From the NCBI GenBank assembly GCA_027037055.1, contig JALWBR010000012.1:57104-121103 (forward strand): a stretch of DNA of 64,000 nucleotides, written 5' to 3'. The notes beneath the pieces were generated by a model. That model was not told where the DNA came from. It saw only the letters and a list, made by a program, of their open reading frames with translations, and made no database searches. Every line of letters begins with the position of its first letter. The first letter of the stretch is position 1. The position numbers and the translations under genes were made by a program. This stretch comes from Aquificales bacterium. GTDB lineage: Bacteria > Aquificota > Aquificia > Aquificales > Aquificaceae. Below are positions 1-8,833 of the stretch, one piece after another.

Positions 1-145
1 GGATTTCCGATTTGAATTCCTGATTCATCCTGTCAATCTTTTCATCAAGTCTTTGTATTTCTGATTTGAACTCCTGACTCATCCTATCTATCTTTTCATC
101 AAGTCTATGGATGTCCGTTTTAAACTCTTCCCTCATCCGGGTCAT
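1..145. repeat. 54-bp imperfect tandem repeat inside coiled-coil gene
   Basis: The phrase TCTTTTCATCAAGTCT occurs at 37 and again at 91, exactly 54 bp (18 codons) apart, with similar flanking bases. A third, decayed unit follows to about 145. The period is a whole number of codons, and the unit encodes a coiled-coil segment, so this is in-frame repeat growth rather than a CRISPR array. Confidence 0.7.
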
Positions 146-400
146 TTCCTGTCTGAGTTGTCCCATTTCCTGTCTTAATTGCCCTATTTCATTCCTTAGC
201 TGACCTATTTCCTGTCTTATTTCGTTCCTTACCTGACCTATTTGTGTATCTATCTTCTGGTTCAGGTATCTGAAATCTTCCTCCTGTCTTTTTTCTATAT
301 TTTTTATGACTTCCAGTATCTCTTTTGTTCTTTCATCAACAACCTCATAGACTACTTCAAGGGTAACCTTTTTGACAAGCCCCTTCGCCCTTTCAAGCAT
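1..400 (-). CDS. Coiled-coil protein, C-terminus cut by window edge
   Basis: An open minus-strand frame runs from an ATG at 400 off the left edge (about 133 codons visible). The N-terminal 40 residues are ordinary (starts MLERAKGLVKKVTLEVVYEV). The rest is a Glu/Gln/Arg/Lys-rich heptad coiled coil: units like GQLRxEM repeat every 7 residues, then an 18-residue unit, RLDEKIDRMxQEFKSEIQ, repeats. No enzyme motif is visible, so no function is assigned. The start at 400 has no ribosome site. A second minus-strand frame starting at 468 (MIELHGIPYRMFDNHLLRNI) would fuse to this one with a single extra base near 404, so the true gene may start at 468 and carry a frameshift here. Confidence 0.6.
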   Translation of the reverse strand, partial: MLERAKGLVKKVTLEVVYEVVDERTKEILEVIKNIEKRQEEDFRYLNQKIDTQIGQVRNEIRQEIGQLRNEIGQLRQEMGQLRQEMTRMREEFKTDIHRLDEKIDRMSQEFKSEIQRLDEKIDRMNQEFKSEI

Positions 401-490
401 GCTTTAATTATATTTCTTAGTAGGTGGTTGTCAAACATTCTGTAAGGAATCCCGTGAAGTTCTATCATATCTCACACTTTCCTATTAACT

Positions 491-496
491 TATAAT
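491..496 (+). promoter_or_regulatory. -10 box for mtaB, 8 nt before its ATG
   Basis: TATAAT ends 8 nt before the ATG at 505, and no Shine-Dalgarno sequence lies between. Transcription would begin at or next to the start codon (leaderless). The overlapping minus-strand TATAAG (494-489) could serve the divergent coiled-coil gene. Confidence 0.5.
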
Positions 497-504
497 TTCT
501 TCTG

Positions 505-1740
505 ATGAGGGTTGCCATAGAGACCTTGGGATGCAGAAGCAATTACTTTGATTCTTATGCAATAAAGACCCTTTTGGAAGAAAAGGGTTACAAAGTGGTG
601 TCGCCAGAAGAAGGGGCGGATATATACATTGTTAATACATGTACGGTAACAAAGGGAGGAGATAGATCCTCCAGACAGGCTATTTATAGGTTTAAGAGAA
701 AAAATCCCAACTCTATAGTTATAGCAACGGGGTGTTATGCACAGGTAAGCCCCCAGGAGCTTGCGGAGATTAAAGATGTTGATATAGTGGTGGGTAACTC
801 CCACAAGGAAAGGATAGGGGAGATAATAGAGGAATTCCTTATAAACAGAAAGGGTAAGATATTTCACGAGAATATTTTTAAAGCGGGGGAGGTTCATTTA
901 TTTAAGCCTGTAGCATTTTTTGAAAATGCGAGACCCTTCGTAAAGATACAGGAAGGGTGTAATCGTTTCTGCACTTTTTGTGTAGTTCCCTACGCGAGGG
1001 GGAAGGTAAGGAGTGTTCCCATAAAGGAAGTTATTGACATTCTTAAATACATAGCCGACAGAGGTTTTGAAGAGGTTGTGCTTTCGGGAACCCAACTATC
1101 CCAATACGGGTGGGATAAAGGTTTCTCCCTGTATGAATTGCTCAAGGAAGCGGTAAAGATTGAGGGTATAAAGTTAATAAGGCTTTCTTCTCTCCATGTG
1201 AAGGAAATTGATGATAAAACCCTTGATTTCCTTATAAATGAGGAAAAAATAGCCCCCCACTTTCACTTCCCCCTTCAGAGTGCTTCCGACAAAATACTCA
1301 AACTTATGGAAAGAGGTTACACACTTAGGGAGTATGAAGAAAGGGTGGGCAGGATAGTTAAAGAAAAGCCTTATACAGCGGTGGGTACGGATATAATAGC
1401 GGGGTTCCCGTCGGAAGGCGAAAGGGAGTTTAAGGAAACCCTTGAATTCGTTAAATCTTTTCCCTTCGCATACCTTCATGTATTTCCTTACTCCGAAAGA
1501 CCCTTCACGAAGGCGAGAAAACTACAAGGGAAAGTAGAAGAAAAGGTCAAAAAGGAAAGGGTGGAAATCCTTAAGAGACTTGATGAGGAAAAAAGGAAAA
1601 ATTTCAGGGAAATAAACAGGGGCAGGGAATTGAGGGCAACCGTACTTAGTGAAGGAAGGCTTTTAACGGAAAACTATATAGACATTAATGTAAAATGTAA
1701 CGCACAGAAAGGCAAAGTTATAAAGGTATGCGTACCGTAA
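505..1740 (+). CDS. mtaB: MiaB-like tRNA methylthiotransferase, MtaB type
   Basis: Radical-SAM methylthiotransferase that most likely adds the 2-methylthio group to t6A37 in tRNAs. The N-terminal UPF0004 domain has the three auxiliary-cluster cysteines C10 (TLGCRSN), C46 (NTCTVT) and C77 (TGCYAQ). The radical-SAM CxxxCxxC is at C152, C156 and C159 (GCNRFCTFC). A shortened TRAM-like segment ends the protein. At 411 residues it fits MtaB better than MiaB (usually longer), though RimO-like specificity cannot be fully excluded. The start is leaderless-looking. The gene overlaps panE by 13 bp, so the two are probably translated together. Confidence 0.88.
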   Translation: MRVAIETLGCRSNYFDSYAIKTLLEEKGYKVVSPEEGADIYIVNTCTVTKGGDRSSRQAIYRFKRKNPNSIVIATGCYAQVSPQELAEIKDVDIVVGNSHKERIGEIIEEFLINRKGKIFHENIFKAGEVHLFKPVAFFENARPFVKIQEGCNRFCTFCVVPYARGKVRSVPIKEVIDILKYIADRGFEEVVLSGTQLSQYGWDKGFSLYELLKEAVKIEGIKLIRLSSLHVKEIDDKTLDFLINEEKIAPHFHFPLQSASDKILKLMERGYTLREYEERVGRIVKEKPYTAVGTDIIAGFPSEGEREFKETLEFVKSFPFAYLHVFPYSERPFTKARKLQGKVEEKVKKERVEILKRLDEEKRKNFREINRGRELRATVLSEGRLLTENYIDINVKCNAQKGKVIKVCVP

Positions 1741-2657
1741 TAATAGGTGTAGGTGCCATAGGAAGTGTATTCCTTGCTTTTTTGACACGGAAGGGTAAAG
1801 AAGTCTGGGGAATAACAAAACCAGGAAGGGAAAAAAACAGGATAAGGGTAAAAGGTATATGGGGTGAATTTGAAACAGCGGTTGAAACGACCTCCTCACC
1901 CTACGGTGTGCCCTTTACACCTGAACTCGTAATAATATCAGTAAAAAGCTTTGACACCCAAAAAGCCCTTGAAACAGCTAAAGAAATAGCGTATAAGGGA
2001 ACTCTAATACTCATAGCCCAGAACGGCTACGGTAATTATGAAAAAGCTGTTGAGATGTTCGGGGAAGAAAGGGTTTTGCTGGCAAGAATTATCTTCGGTG
2101 CGGAGATCGTTGATGAGCATACGGTAAATGTAACCGTATGCGCGGACGATGTTGCGATAGGTGATCCTTCAGGGAAAATAGAAAAGGGAAAGATAGAAAA
2201 GGTGGTTGATCTTTTCAATGAAGCGGGAATACCTTCAAGATACGAGGAAGAGGTTTATAAACTTTTATGGGACAAAATCATATATAATTGCGCCCTTAAT
2301 CCGCTCGGTGCCTTACTTGAAACCACCTACGGAAACCTTGCGGATATTCCTTATACAAAGGAGATAATGGACAGCGTTATTGAAGAAATCTTCAGAATAA
2401 TGGAAATTTACGGTATTGAAGCCAGTTATAAGGATGCGGAGGAGTATAAAAAGATATTCTATGAAAGACTTATTCCCCCTACAAGGGACCACTTCCCTTC
2501 CATGCTTAAGGATATAAAAAGGGGAAAAACGGAAATTGATGCATTAAACGGCGCCATATACAAACTGGCTACAAAAAAGAATGTATCCGTTCCCTCCAAT
2601 GAGATGATAGTCAGACTGGTTAAGGCAAAGGAATTACTCTTCCTCCATAACAAATGA
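1728..2657 (+). CDS. panE: 2-Dehydropantoate 2-reductase (ketopantoate reductase)
   Basis: NADPH-dependent reduction of ketopantoate to pantoate in coenzyme A synthesis. The Rossmann motif GVGAIGS is at residues 7-13. The catalytic-Lys segment LLWDKIIYNCALNPLGAL and a C-terminal ApbA-type helical domain follow, and 309 residues is normal for the family. The start ATG lies inside the end of mtaB. The 3' end overlaps the convergent bactofilin gene by 24 bp. ApbA/PanE relatives with other 2-keto acid substrates exist, so the exact substrate is inferred. Confidence 0.85.
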   Translation: MRTVIIGVGAIGSVFLAFLTRKGKEVWGITKPGREKNRIRVKGIWGEFETAVETTSSPYGVPFTPELVIISVKSFDTQKALETAKEIAYKGTLILIAQNGYGNYEKAVEMFGEERVLLARIIFGAEIVDEHTVNVTVCADDVAIGDPSGKIEKGKIEKVVDLFNEAGIPSRYEEEVYKLLWDKIIYNCALNPLGALLETTYGNLADIPYTKEIMDSVIEEIFRIMEIYGIEASYKDAEEYKKIFYERLIPPTRDHFPSMLKDIKRGKTEIDALNGAIYKLATKKNVSVPSNEMIVRLVKAKELLFLHNK

Positions 2658-3017
2658 TTCCCTTGCCATCCCCATCTGACACCTACCGTTGTAAACCGCC
2701 CCCTCTTCAATTACAAGGGTGTCCGTTTGAATATCTCCGTTGAGATGGGCACCCTCCTTCAGGTAAAGGCGTGGTGTCTTCACATTGCCAGTAACCTTTC
2801 CGTAGATTATAAGCTCGGAAGATTCTATATCTCCTTCAATCTGCCCGCTCTCACCTATAACGAGTGTTCCCTGCCCTTTAACATTACCCTTTACATGACC
2901 GTCAATACGGGCGGAGGATGATATGGTCAGATTACCTTCAAAAACACATCCCTCACCTATAAGCGTCCTTATCTCTTCGCTGTTTTTTCTCACGGGTTCC
3001 TTTTTACCTCCAAACAT
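2634..3017 (-). CDS. Bactofilin (polymer-forming cytoskeletal protein)
   Basis: Small beta-helical scaffold protein. The 127 residues contain the repeating hydrophobic and glycine pattern of the bactofilin fold (IGEGCVFEGNLTISSSARID, then VKGNVKGQGTLVIGESG and IEGDIESSELIIYGKVTGN). It lies 4 bp downstream of an M23 peptidase gene on the same strand, the frequent bactofilin-peptidase pairing seen in cell-shape control. A ribosome site (GAGGTAA) precedes the ATG. Role in positioning cell-wall hydrolysis is inferred from that neighbour. Confidence 0.87.
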   Translation of the reverse strand: MFGGKKEPVRKNSEEIRTLIGEGCVFEGNLTISSSARIDGHVKGNVKGQGTLVIGESGQIEGDIESSELIIYGKVTGNVKTPRLYLKEGAHLNGDIQTDTLVIEEGAVYNGRCQMGMARESFVMEEE

Positions 3018-3021
3018 TATA

Positions 3022-3858
3022 TTACCTCATTACTAAATAGTGTACAGGATTCTTGGTCCTTTTGTACCTGCGAACCTCATAGTGAAGATGTGGTCCCGTA
3101 GATTTACCCGTTGACCCCACATAACCTATTACGGTGCCGACCTTAACCCTTCTACCCGCCCTTGTCTTTATCTTTGAAAGATGAGCATAGAGTGTTTTAA
3201 AACCGTATTTGTGTCTTATAATTACCATCTTACCGTAACCTGGATGTCTGCCCGCAAACTCTACTATCCCGTCCGCGGTAGCCCTTACGGGTGCCCCATA
3301 TCTTGCCCTTATGTCAACACCTTTATGAAACTCATATTTACCCGTAAAAGGATCTATCCTGTAGCCGTATCTTGAAGTTATCCTGCCGTAAACAGGGTAG
3401 CCGAGGGGAATATTCCTCAGCATTTTTATCAATTTTGCGGATCTGCCCTCAAGAAAGGTAAGGTAGTTTATATCAAGATATTTAAATATGTCATCATCAC
3501 CGTAAGGTGAACTACCGCCCACTGCGTATTTTACTTTTCTTATGCCTCTTTTACGAAGGAAAGAATCTATCTTCAAAAGATTCTCCTCTATGTTCCTAAC
3601 CTTCTCCGTAATTGCAAACAGCCTCGCATTTTCCCTCATAACCGTTTTAAGCTCTTCCGTTAACATATCCCTTTCCTTTTCAAGGGAAGCAACCTTCTGA
3701 TCCAGTTTATAAATACCGAAGGAGGCAACCGCTATGTAAGAGAATATACCGACGGTGAATAGAAGGAAGGCTTTAAACAGGGACTTCCTTATGCGGAAGG
3801 ACTTTATCCTCTTGCCGTCATAACCGACCACAAGGATAGTCCAATACTTATCTTTCAT
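3022..3858 (-). CDS. Membrane-anchored M23 (LytM-type) metallopeptidase
   Basis: Probable peptidoglycan DD-endopeptidase. One membrane segment lies at about residues 28-50, with a short coiled coil at about 54-85. The C-terminal M23 domain carries zinc and catalytic residues H178 and D182 (HKGVD), H226 (YAHLS) and H257/H259 (HLHYE), so it looks active. A strong site, GGAGG, lies 6 nt before the ATG, and TATAAT about 20 nt further up. It is first of a two-gene unit with the bactofilin. Confidence 0.9.
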   Translation of the reverse strand: MKDKYWTILVVGYDGKRIKSFRIRKSLFKAFLLFTVGIFSYIAVASFGIYKLDQKVASLEKERDMLTEELKTVMRENARLFAITEKVRNIEENLLKIDSFLRKRGIRKVKYAVGGSSPYGDDDIFKYLDINYLTFLEGRSAKLIKMLRNIPLGYPVYGRITSRYGYRIDPFTGKYEFHKGVDIRARYGAPVRATADGIVEFAGRHPGYGKMVIIRHKYGFKTLYAHLSKIKTRAGRRVKVGTVIGYVGSTGKSTGPHLHYEVRRYKRTKNPVHYLVMR

Positions 3859-3922
3859 CGCCCGCCTCCTGATACATTATAATAGATCGGCGTAATTCTT
3901 AAAGCATGAACTTTCCGTGAAA

Positions 3923-5725
3923 TTAATCAACCGATAGGATGGAAAGGAAGGCTTCCTGAGGTAGTTGAACCTTACCGAACTGCTTCATTCTTTTTTTACC
4001 TTCCTTTTGTTTTTCAAGTAGTTTCTTTTTTCTCGTTACATCACCGCCGTAACATTTTGCGGTAACATTAGCCCTTAAGGGAGGTATCCTCTCAGAAGCT
4101 ATTATCTTATTTCCTATTCCCGCTTGCACATTCACTTCAAAAAGCTGACGGGGGATAACCTCCTTTAACTTCTCCACTATCTGCCTTGCCCTTCTGTAAG
4201 CCTTATCCCTGTGTACTATAAAGGATAAGGCATCAACGGGTTGCTTATTTAAAAATACATTGAGCCTTACAAGATCTTCTTTCCTGTAGCCTATTATTTC
4301 ATAATCATAAGAGGCAAAACCCCTTGAAAGGGTTTTTATTTTATCGTGGAAATCCATTATGATCTCAGAAAGGGGCAACTCATACTCCAGAACAACCGTA
4401 TTCTTATCCATATATGAAAAATTCTTCTGAATCCCCCTCTTTTCCTGACACAACTGCATTATAGAACCTACATATTCGGAAGGTACGATGATCGTAACCT
4501 TAGCAAAAGGTTCTTCTATATATTCAACAAGCCCCATATTATCGGGCAATTCGGAAGGATTTCTTATCTCCCTTACCTCATCCTTGTGCTTCATCTTTAT
4601 CCTGTAAACAACATTGGGAGCGGTGGTTATCATGTTAATCCCGTACTCTCTCTCCAACCTTTCCTGAACTATTTCCATGTGTAACAGTCCGAGGAATCCA
4701 ACCCTGAACCCCATACCGAGGGCGGGCGAACTTTCCGGTTCAAAATAAATGGATGCATCATTTATTGCATATTTTTCAAGGGCATCTCTCAACTCTTCAT
4801 AGGTTGTATCCCCCGTAGGATATATACCCGCAAATACGACGGGTTTTGCGGGCTTGAATCCCGGAACAGGTTTATCAACGGGATTTTTTGCATCTGTTAT
4901 TGTATCCCCCACCCTTATATCCCTTACATCCTTTATGGAAGCTGAAATGTATCCCACATCTCCAGCGGACAGTTTTTCCAATTTTTTCATAAAAGGCATC
5001 TGGGCGCCCACTTCCGTAACCTCAAACTCTTTCCCTGTTGAAAACAACCTTATCTTAGTACCGGGTTTAACCTCTCCGCTGAATATCCTCACAAAGGCAA
5101 CCGCACCCCTGTAAGGGTCATAGTAAGAATCAAAGATAAGAGCCTTGAGCCTGCCATCACCCTCCTCCTTAGGAGGAGGTATCCTCTTTATTATCGCCTC
5201 AAGAATTTCCTTTATACCTATCCCTTCCTTGGCGGATGCAAGTATAATCTCGGAAGGATCCAAGCCCAGTATGTCCTCAATCTGTTTTGAAACCCTTTCT
5301 ATATTTGCGGAGGGCAAATCTATCTTGTTTATTACTGGTATTATTACAAGATCCTCTTCCACAGCCTTCCAGAAGTTGGCAACCGTTTGCGCCTCTATAC
5401 CCTGTGTAGCATCAACGAGTAGTAAGGCACCCTCGCATGCAGCAAGAGCCCTTGAAACCTCATAGGAAAAATCCACATGACCCGGAGTATCTATAAGATG
5501 CAATGTATAAGTTTCTCCGTCTTCCGCATTATAGTACATCTTTACCGCCTGAAGCTTTACGGTTATACCCCTTTCCCTTTCAACCTCAAGTGTATCAAGG
5601 AGCTGTTCCCTCTTTTCCCTCTCTGATATTGTCCCCGTAAACTCAAGGAGGCGGTCCGCGAGGGTTGATTTACCGTGATCAACATGGGCTATTATGGAAA
5701 AGTTTCTTATATTCTTCAAACTCAT
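3923..5725 (-). CDS. lepA: Elongation factor 4 (LepA)
   Basis: Ribosome-associated GTPase that back-translocates or remodels stalled elongation complexes. The G domain has G1 AHVDHGKST (residues 13-21), G3 DTPGH and G4 NKID. The LepA-specific C-terminal domain near residue 540 ([40 protein letters not shown]) distinguishes it from EF-G. At 600 residues it is full length. It starts 15 bp after the preceding small gene on the same strand. Confidence 0.97.
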   Translation of the reverse strand: MSLKNIRNFSIIAHVDHGKSTLADRLLEFTGTISEREKREQLLDTLEVERERGITVKLQAVKMYYNAEDGETYTLHLIDTPGHVDFSYEVSRALAACEGALLLVDATQGIEAQTVANFWKAVEEDLVIIPVINKIDLPSANIERVSKQIEDILGLDPSEIILASAKEGIGIKEILEAIIKRIPPPKEEGDGRLKALIFDSYYDPYRGAVAFVRIFSGEVKPGTKIRLFSTGKEFEVTEVGAQMPFMKKLEKLSAGDVGYISASIKDVRDIRVGDTITDAKNPVDKPVPGFKPAKPVVFAGIYPTGDTTYEELRDALEKYAINDASIYFEPESSPALGMGFRVGFLGLLHMEIVQERLEREYGINMITTAPNVVYRIKMKHKDEVREIRNPSELPDNMGLVEYIEEPFAKVTIIVPSEYVGSIMQLCQEKRGIQKNFSYMDKNTVVLEYELPLSEIIMDFHDKIKTLSRGFASYDYEIIGYRKEDLVRLNVFLNKQPVDALSFIVHRDKAYRRARQIVEKLKEVIPRQLFEVNVQAGIGNKIIASERIPPLRANVTAKCYGGDVTRKKKLLEKQKEGKKRMKQFGKVQLPQEAFLSILSVD

Positions 5726-5740
5726 AGAATAAAAGATAGG

Positions 5741-6124
5741 TTATTTATTTTGCAAAGCACCTATTCTTTTATCTATTTCCTCAACCTCCTTTTTAAGATC
5801 TTCCACTTCCTTCATAATCCTCGGACAGTAATATACCTGACCCTTTGAAATATATCTCGCCTTTTTCTTCAACTCCTCTATTCTCCTCCTTAACTTCCTC
5901 CTGTCACTTTTGTAATACTTAATAAGTACCTGCCTTGCCACCTCCCTTAAATCCCTGTCGTACCATCTGAGTAGTCTTTTCAATCTTCTTCTTTCCTTTG
6001 TCCCTGCATTGAATGCCAGAAGGGAAATTTCCCCTTCCCCACTGTTGTAAATTTCCTCCATTACCTTTAAAAAGGAACCCTGAAGTTTCCTTTTTTCGCC
6101 GTTAATCCTTATCCACATCTCCAT
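5741..6124 (-). CDS. Small basic coiled-coil protein, unknown function
   Basis: Not recognised. About 127 residues, very rich in Arg and Lys, with an N-terminal globular stretch (MEMWIRINGEKRK...) and a C-terminal helical half (RRIEELKKKARY, EVEDLKKEVEEIDKRIGAL) likely to form a coiled coil. The ATG at 6124 is chosen over an upstream GTG at 6133 because GGAGGTG sits at the right distance before the ATG. It precedes lepA by 15 bp, so the two are probably cotranscribed. Its basic charge would suit RNA or ribosome contact, but this is only inference. Confidence 0.65.
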   Translation of the reverse strand: MEMWIRINGEKRKLQGSFLKVMEEIYNSGEGEISLLAFNAGTKERRRLKRLLRWYDRDLREVARQVLIKYYKSDRRKLRRRIEELKKKARYISKGQVYYCPRIMKEVEDLKKEVEEIDKRIGALQNK

Positions 6125-6225
6125 GGTGGACACCTCCGTGAAAGGAGTAGTATATTATACAAAGTTTTACAGAAAGTGTTAACATACTTTTATCCCCGAG
6201 AAACCAAATAAGAAAGGAGGAGGTT

Positions 6226-7017
6226 ATGGGAAGGTTAATTTTTGATTCAAAGGACCATAAGATTTATATGTTTCCGGAACACTCTCCGAGGGACGCCATT
6301 CAGAGTAATCAATATCTGATCATCCATAGAGGAAAAGCAGTTTTGCTTGACCCCGGAGGAAACCGAACTTACCACAGACTCTTTGAGGATATCTCCTCAA
6401 TAATAAACCCCAAGGAAGACCTTGAATACATAATCCTTTCCCACCAAGATCCCGATATAGTGGCGTCCCTAAACGGCTGGCTTATGACCACCAAAGCTTA
6501 CGCTGTAATCTCAAAATTGTGGACAAGGTTCATACCCCACTTCGGTTTAAACTCATGGCTTGAAGGAAGGATCGTATCCGTCGGTGATGAAGGGTGCGTA
6601 ATCAACCTTTCGGATTTAAACCTTTTTGTCCTACCCGCACACTTCTTACACTCTCCGGGCAACTTTCAAGTTTATGATCCCCTTTCAAAAACCCTCTTCT
6701 CCGGAGATCTCGGCGCATCGGTGGGCATGGATTATCTTGAAACGGACGATATTGAAAGCCACATAAAGTATATGGAAGGTTTCCATAAAAGATACATGGC
6801 TTCCAACAAGGTATGCAGGCTGTGGGCAAAGATGGCAAGAGAATTGGATATAGAGAGGATAGCACCCCAGCACGGTGCAATAATTGAGGGAAAGGAAGCG
6901 GTTAAAGGTTTTATAGAATGGATTAAAAATCTAAGATGCGGGGTGGACCTGCTTGCGGAGAATGACTTCAGACTACCCAAGATTCAACTAAGAAACATCT
7001 TTGCGCTTAACGGTTAG
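6226..7017 (+). CDS. Stand-alone ODP-type di-iron metallo-beta-lactamase-fold protein
   Basis: Resembles the di-iron domain of flavodiiron proteins (oxygen or NO reductases) but has no flavodoxin domain. Probable iron ligands are H73, D75 and D77 (SHQDPDI), H142 (FLHSPGN), D161 (SGDLGAS) and a late His (APQHG). The family usually has H-x-E-x-D-H; here the last position is Ile, as in other ODP-type members. It follows GGAGG. Its 3' end overlaps pdxA by 30 bp on the other strand. An electron partner must be encoded elsewhere. O2 or NO sensing or reduction is inferred. Confidence 0.75.
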   Translation: MGRLIFDSKDHKIYMFPEHSPRDAIQSNQYLIIHRGKAVLLDPGGNRTYHRLFEDISSIINPKEDLEYIILSHQDPDIVASLNGWLMTTKAYAVISKLWTRFIPHFGLNSWLEGRIVSVGDEGCVINLSDLNLFVLPAHFLHSPGNFQVYDPLSKTLFSGDLGASVGMDYLETDDIESHIKYMEGFHKRYMASNKVCRLWAKMARELDIERIAPQHGAIIEGKEAVKGFIEWIKNLRCGVDLLAENDFRLPKIQLRNIFALNG

Positions 7018-7959
7018 CTTCTCAATTAACTCTATAGCTTTCAAAGAAGATCCGTAATCCGCGATACCTTTCCAAGCAATATCATAGGCTGTCCCGTGAT
7101 CGGGAGAAACACGTAGTATAGGTAATCCGAGAGTCATATTTACACCCTTATGAAAGGAAAGCAATTTGAAGGGTATAAGCCCTTGATCATGATACATACA
7201 AAGGTAAACATCATATTCATCCCTTTTTAAAAAGGCGGTGTCCGGAGAAAGGGGACCCTCTACCGTAAATCCTCTACTTTTGTAATCTTCAATTATTGGG
7301 TATATAACCTCTATTTCTTCCCTTCCTATCTCACCTCCTTCTCCCGCATGGGGGTTTAAACCCAAAACCCCGACCCTCGGTTTTAAACCGAACCACCTTC
7401 CGAACTCACTAAAAATCAAGCTTATTTTTTCTCTCAAATTTTCCTCACTAATCCGCGAAGACACGGAAGAAAGGGGGATATGATCCGTTAACAATACAAC
7501 CTTCAAGTCATCCGAATACATCATCATCGCATAATTTTTTACTCTGAAAACATGAGCTAAATATTCTGTATGACCGCTGTATCCGAAACCAGCCCTGTTA
7601 GCCCAAAATTTACTGATAGGCATTGTCAGTAGTGCATCTATATTTCCGTAAACACCATCAACGACCGCCCTTGCAAGGTATCCTACAGCCACTTTACCAG
7701 AAGATATGGAAGGCAAGGGTCTCTCCGTTTCCGAAATATTAAGGTCAACAAGATATATACCCGCCTCTTTTATACCCGATACATCATCAACCTTATCATA
7801 GTCAAAGGAGTGTCCGAGCAGATCAAAAGCCTCCCTTATTATCTTTTCCTCTCCGTAAATTATATAGGCGTTATCCTTTTTAAAGTGCTTTGATATCTTA
7901 ACAATTAGTTCTGGACCCACTCCCGCGGGGTCGCCTATGGTTATTCCTATTTTTTTCAT
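6988..7959 (-). CDS. pdxA: 4-Hydroxythreonine-4-phosphate dehydrogenase
   Basis: NAD-dependent oxidation and decarboxylation step in DXP-dependent pyridoxal phosphate synthesis. It begins MKKIGITIGDPAGVGPELIV, the family signature, which fixes the start at 7959 although the frame is open to 8121. Metal-binding and substrate segments GHTEYLAHV and MYHDQGLIPFK are intact, with 323 residues. It diverges from the moeB/thiF-like gene with only 22 bp between start codons, and has no ribosome site but a TATAAT 7 nt upstream. Confidence 0.93.
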   Translation of the reverse strand: MKKIGITIGDPAGVGPELIVKISKHFKKDNAYIIYGEEKIIREAFDLLGHSFDYDKVDDVSGIKEAGIYLVDLNISETERPLPSISSGKVAVGYLARAVVDGVYGNIDALLTMPISKFWANRAGFGYSGHTEYLAHVFRVKNYAMMMYSDDLKVVLLTDHIPLSSVSSRISEENLREKISLIFSEFGRWFGLKPRVGVLGLNPHAGEGGEIGREEIEVIYPIIEDYKSRGFTVEGPLSPDTAFLKRDEYDVYLCMYHDQGLIPFKLLSFHKGVNMTLGLPILRVSPDHGTAYDIAWKGIADYGSSLKAIELIEKLTVKRKDVS

Positions 7960-7964
7960 TCCGC

Positions 7965-7976
7965 ATATTATAATAT
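7965..7976. promoter_or_regulatory. Symmetric bidirectional -10 element, pdxA / moeB
   Basis: ATATTATAATAT is a perfect palindrome that contains TATAAT on the plus strand (7969-7974) and on the minus strand (7972-7967). The ATG of moeB (7982) and of pdxA (7959) each begin after a gap of exactly 7 nt, symmetric about 7970.5. Both mRNAs would be leaderless. No clear -35 box was seen for either. Confidence 0.6.
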
Positions 7977-7981
7977 GTAAG

Positions 7982-8797
7982 ATGTTTAAATTCTCCGAGG
8001 AACAAATCAAGAGATATGCAAGACATATAATTCTGCCCGAGGTGGGCGGAAAGGGACAGGAGAAACTTTTGAATTCCAAGGTACTTGTTATAGGTGCGGG
8101 AGGCTTGGGATCTCCCGCCATATTTTACCTCGCAGCGGCGGGCGTGGGAACCATAGGCATAGTTGACTATGATGTTGTTGACTTCTCAAACCTTCAAAGG
8201 CAAATCCTTCATACCACGGAAAGGGTGGGTACACCGAAGGTAGAATCCGCAAAGAAAACTGTGGAAGCCCTAAATCCCGATGTAAAGGTGATAACCTTTA
8301 ACACAATGATAAATAAGGACAACATAATGGATATTATTAAGGATTTTGATGTTGTGCTTGATGGCACCGATAACTTCCCCACAAGATTCCTTATAAATGA
8401 TGCTTGCTACTTTATGGGTAAACCCTTAGTATCAGCCGCAATGCTGAGATTTGAAGGACAGATAAGCGTCTTTGATTACAGGGATAAGGAAAATTCGCCC
8501 TGCTACAGATGCCTCTTTCCAGAACCGCCTCCGCCTGGGCTCGTACCAAGCTGTCAGGAAGCGGGGATCCTTGGATCCATAGGAGGCATAATGGGATGCA
8601 TTCAGGCAACGGAGGCAATAAAGTTACTGCTCGGCATAGGTGAACCGTTGGTAGGTAAGCTTCTTGTTATGGATGCCCTTTCAATGGAGTTTACCAAAGT
8701 AAAACTTAGAAAGGATCCAAACTGTCCTCTCTGCAGTGAAAATCCCAAGATAAAAGAACTCCAGGAATATGATCAGACCTGTGATATAAGGTTTTAA
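7982..8797 (+). CDS. MoeB/ThiF/HesA-family adenylyltransferase
   Basis: E1-like enzyme that adenylates the C-terminal glycine of a ubiquitin-fold sulfur carrier (MoaD or ThiS). The nucleotide loop is GAGGLGSPA (residues 38-46), followed by DLQRQ-like NLQRQILHTT and the DGTDNF motif. A structural zinc site is CYRC and CPLC. The conserved Cys lies in VPSCQEAGILG. There is no rhodanese domain. At 271 residues it has MoeB length; whether it serves molybdopterin, thiamine or another carrier is open. The start is set by MFKFSEEQIKRYARHIILPE. Confidence 0.85.
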   Translation: MFKFSEEQIKRYARHIILPEVGGKGQEKLLNSKVLVIGAGGLGSPAIFYLAAAGVGTIGIVDYDVVDFSNLQRQILHTTERVGTPKVESAKKTVEALNPDVKVITFNTMINKDNIMDIIKDFDVVLDGTDNFPTRFLINDACYFMGKPLVSAAMLRFEGQISVFDYRDKENSPCYRCLFPEPPPPGLVPSCQEAGILGSIGGIMGCIQATEAIKLLLGIGEPLVGKLLVMDALSMEFTKVKLRKDPNCPLCSENPKIKELQEYDQTCDIRF

Positions 8798-8833
8798 CAC
8801 TTCAAGCATTCCTCCGATAATAAATAGATAGTC

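Noticed and set aside
1..260. Regular repeats that could suggest a CRISPR array
   Set aside because: The repeats are contiguous, 54 or 21 bp long (whole codons), imperfect and without unique spacers. They encode a coiled coil.
7960..8121. N-terminal extension of pdxA to 8121
   Set aside because: The extra 54 residues lie antisense to moeB and have no family match. The conserved N-terminus begins at 7959.
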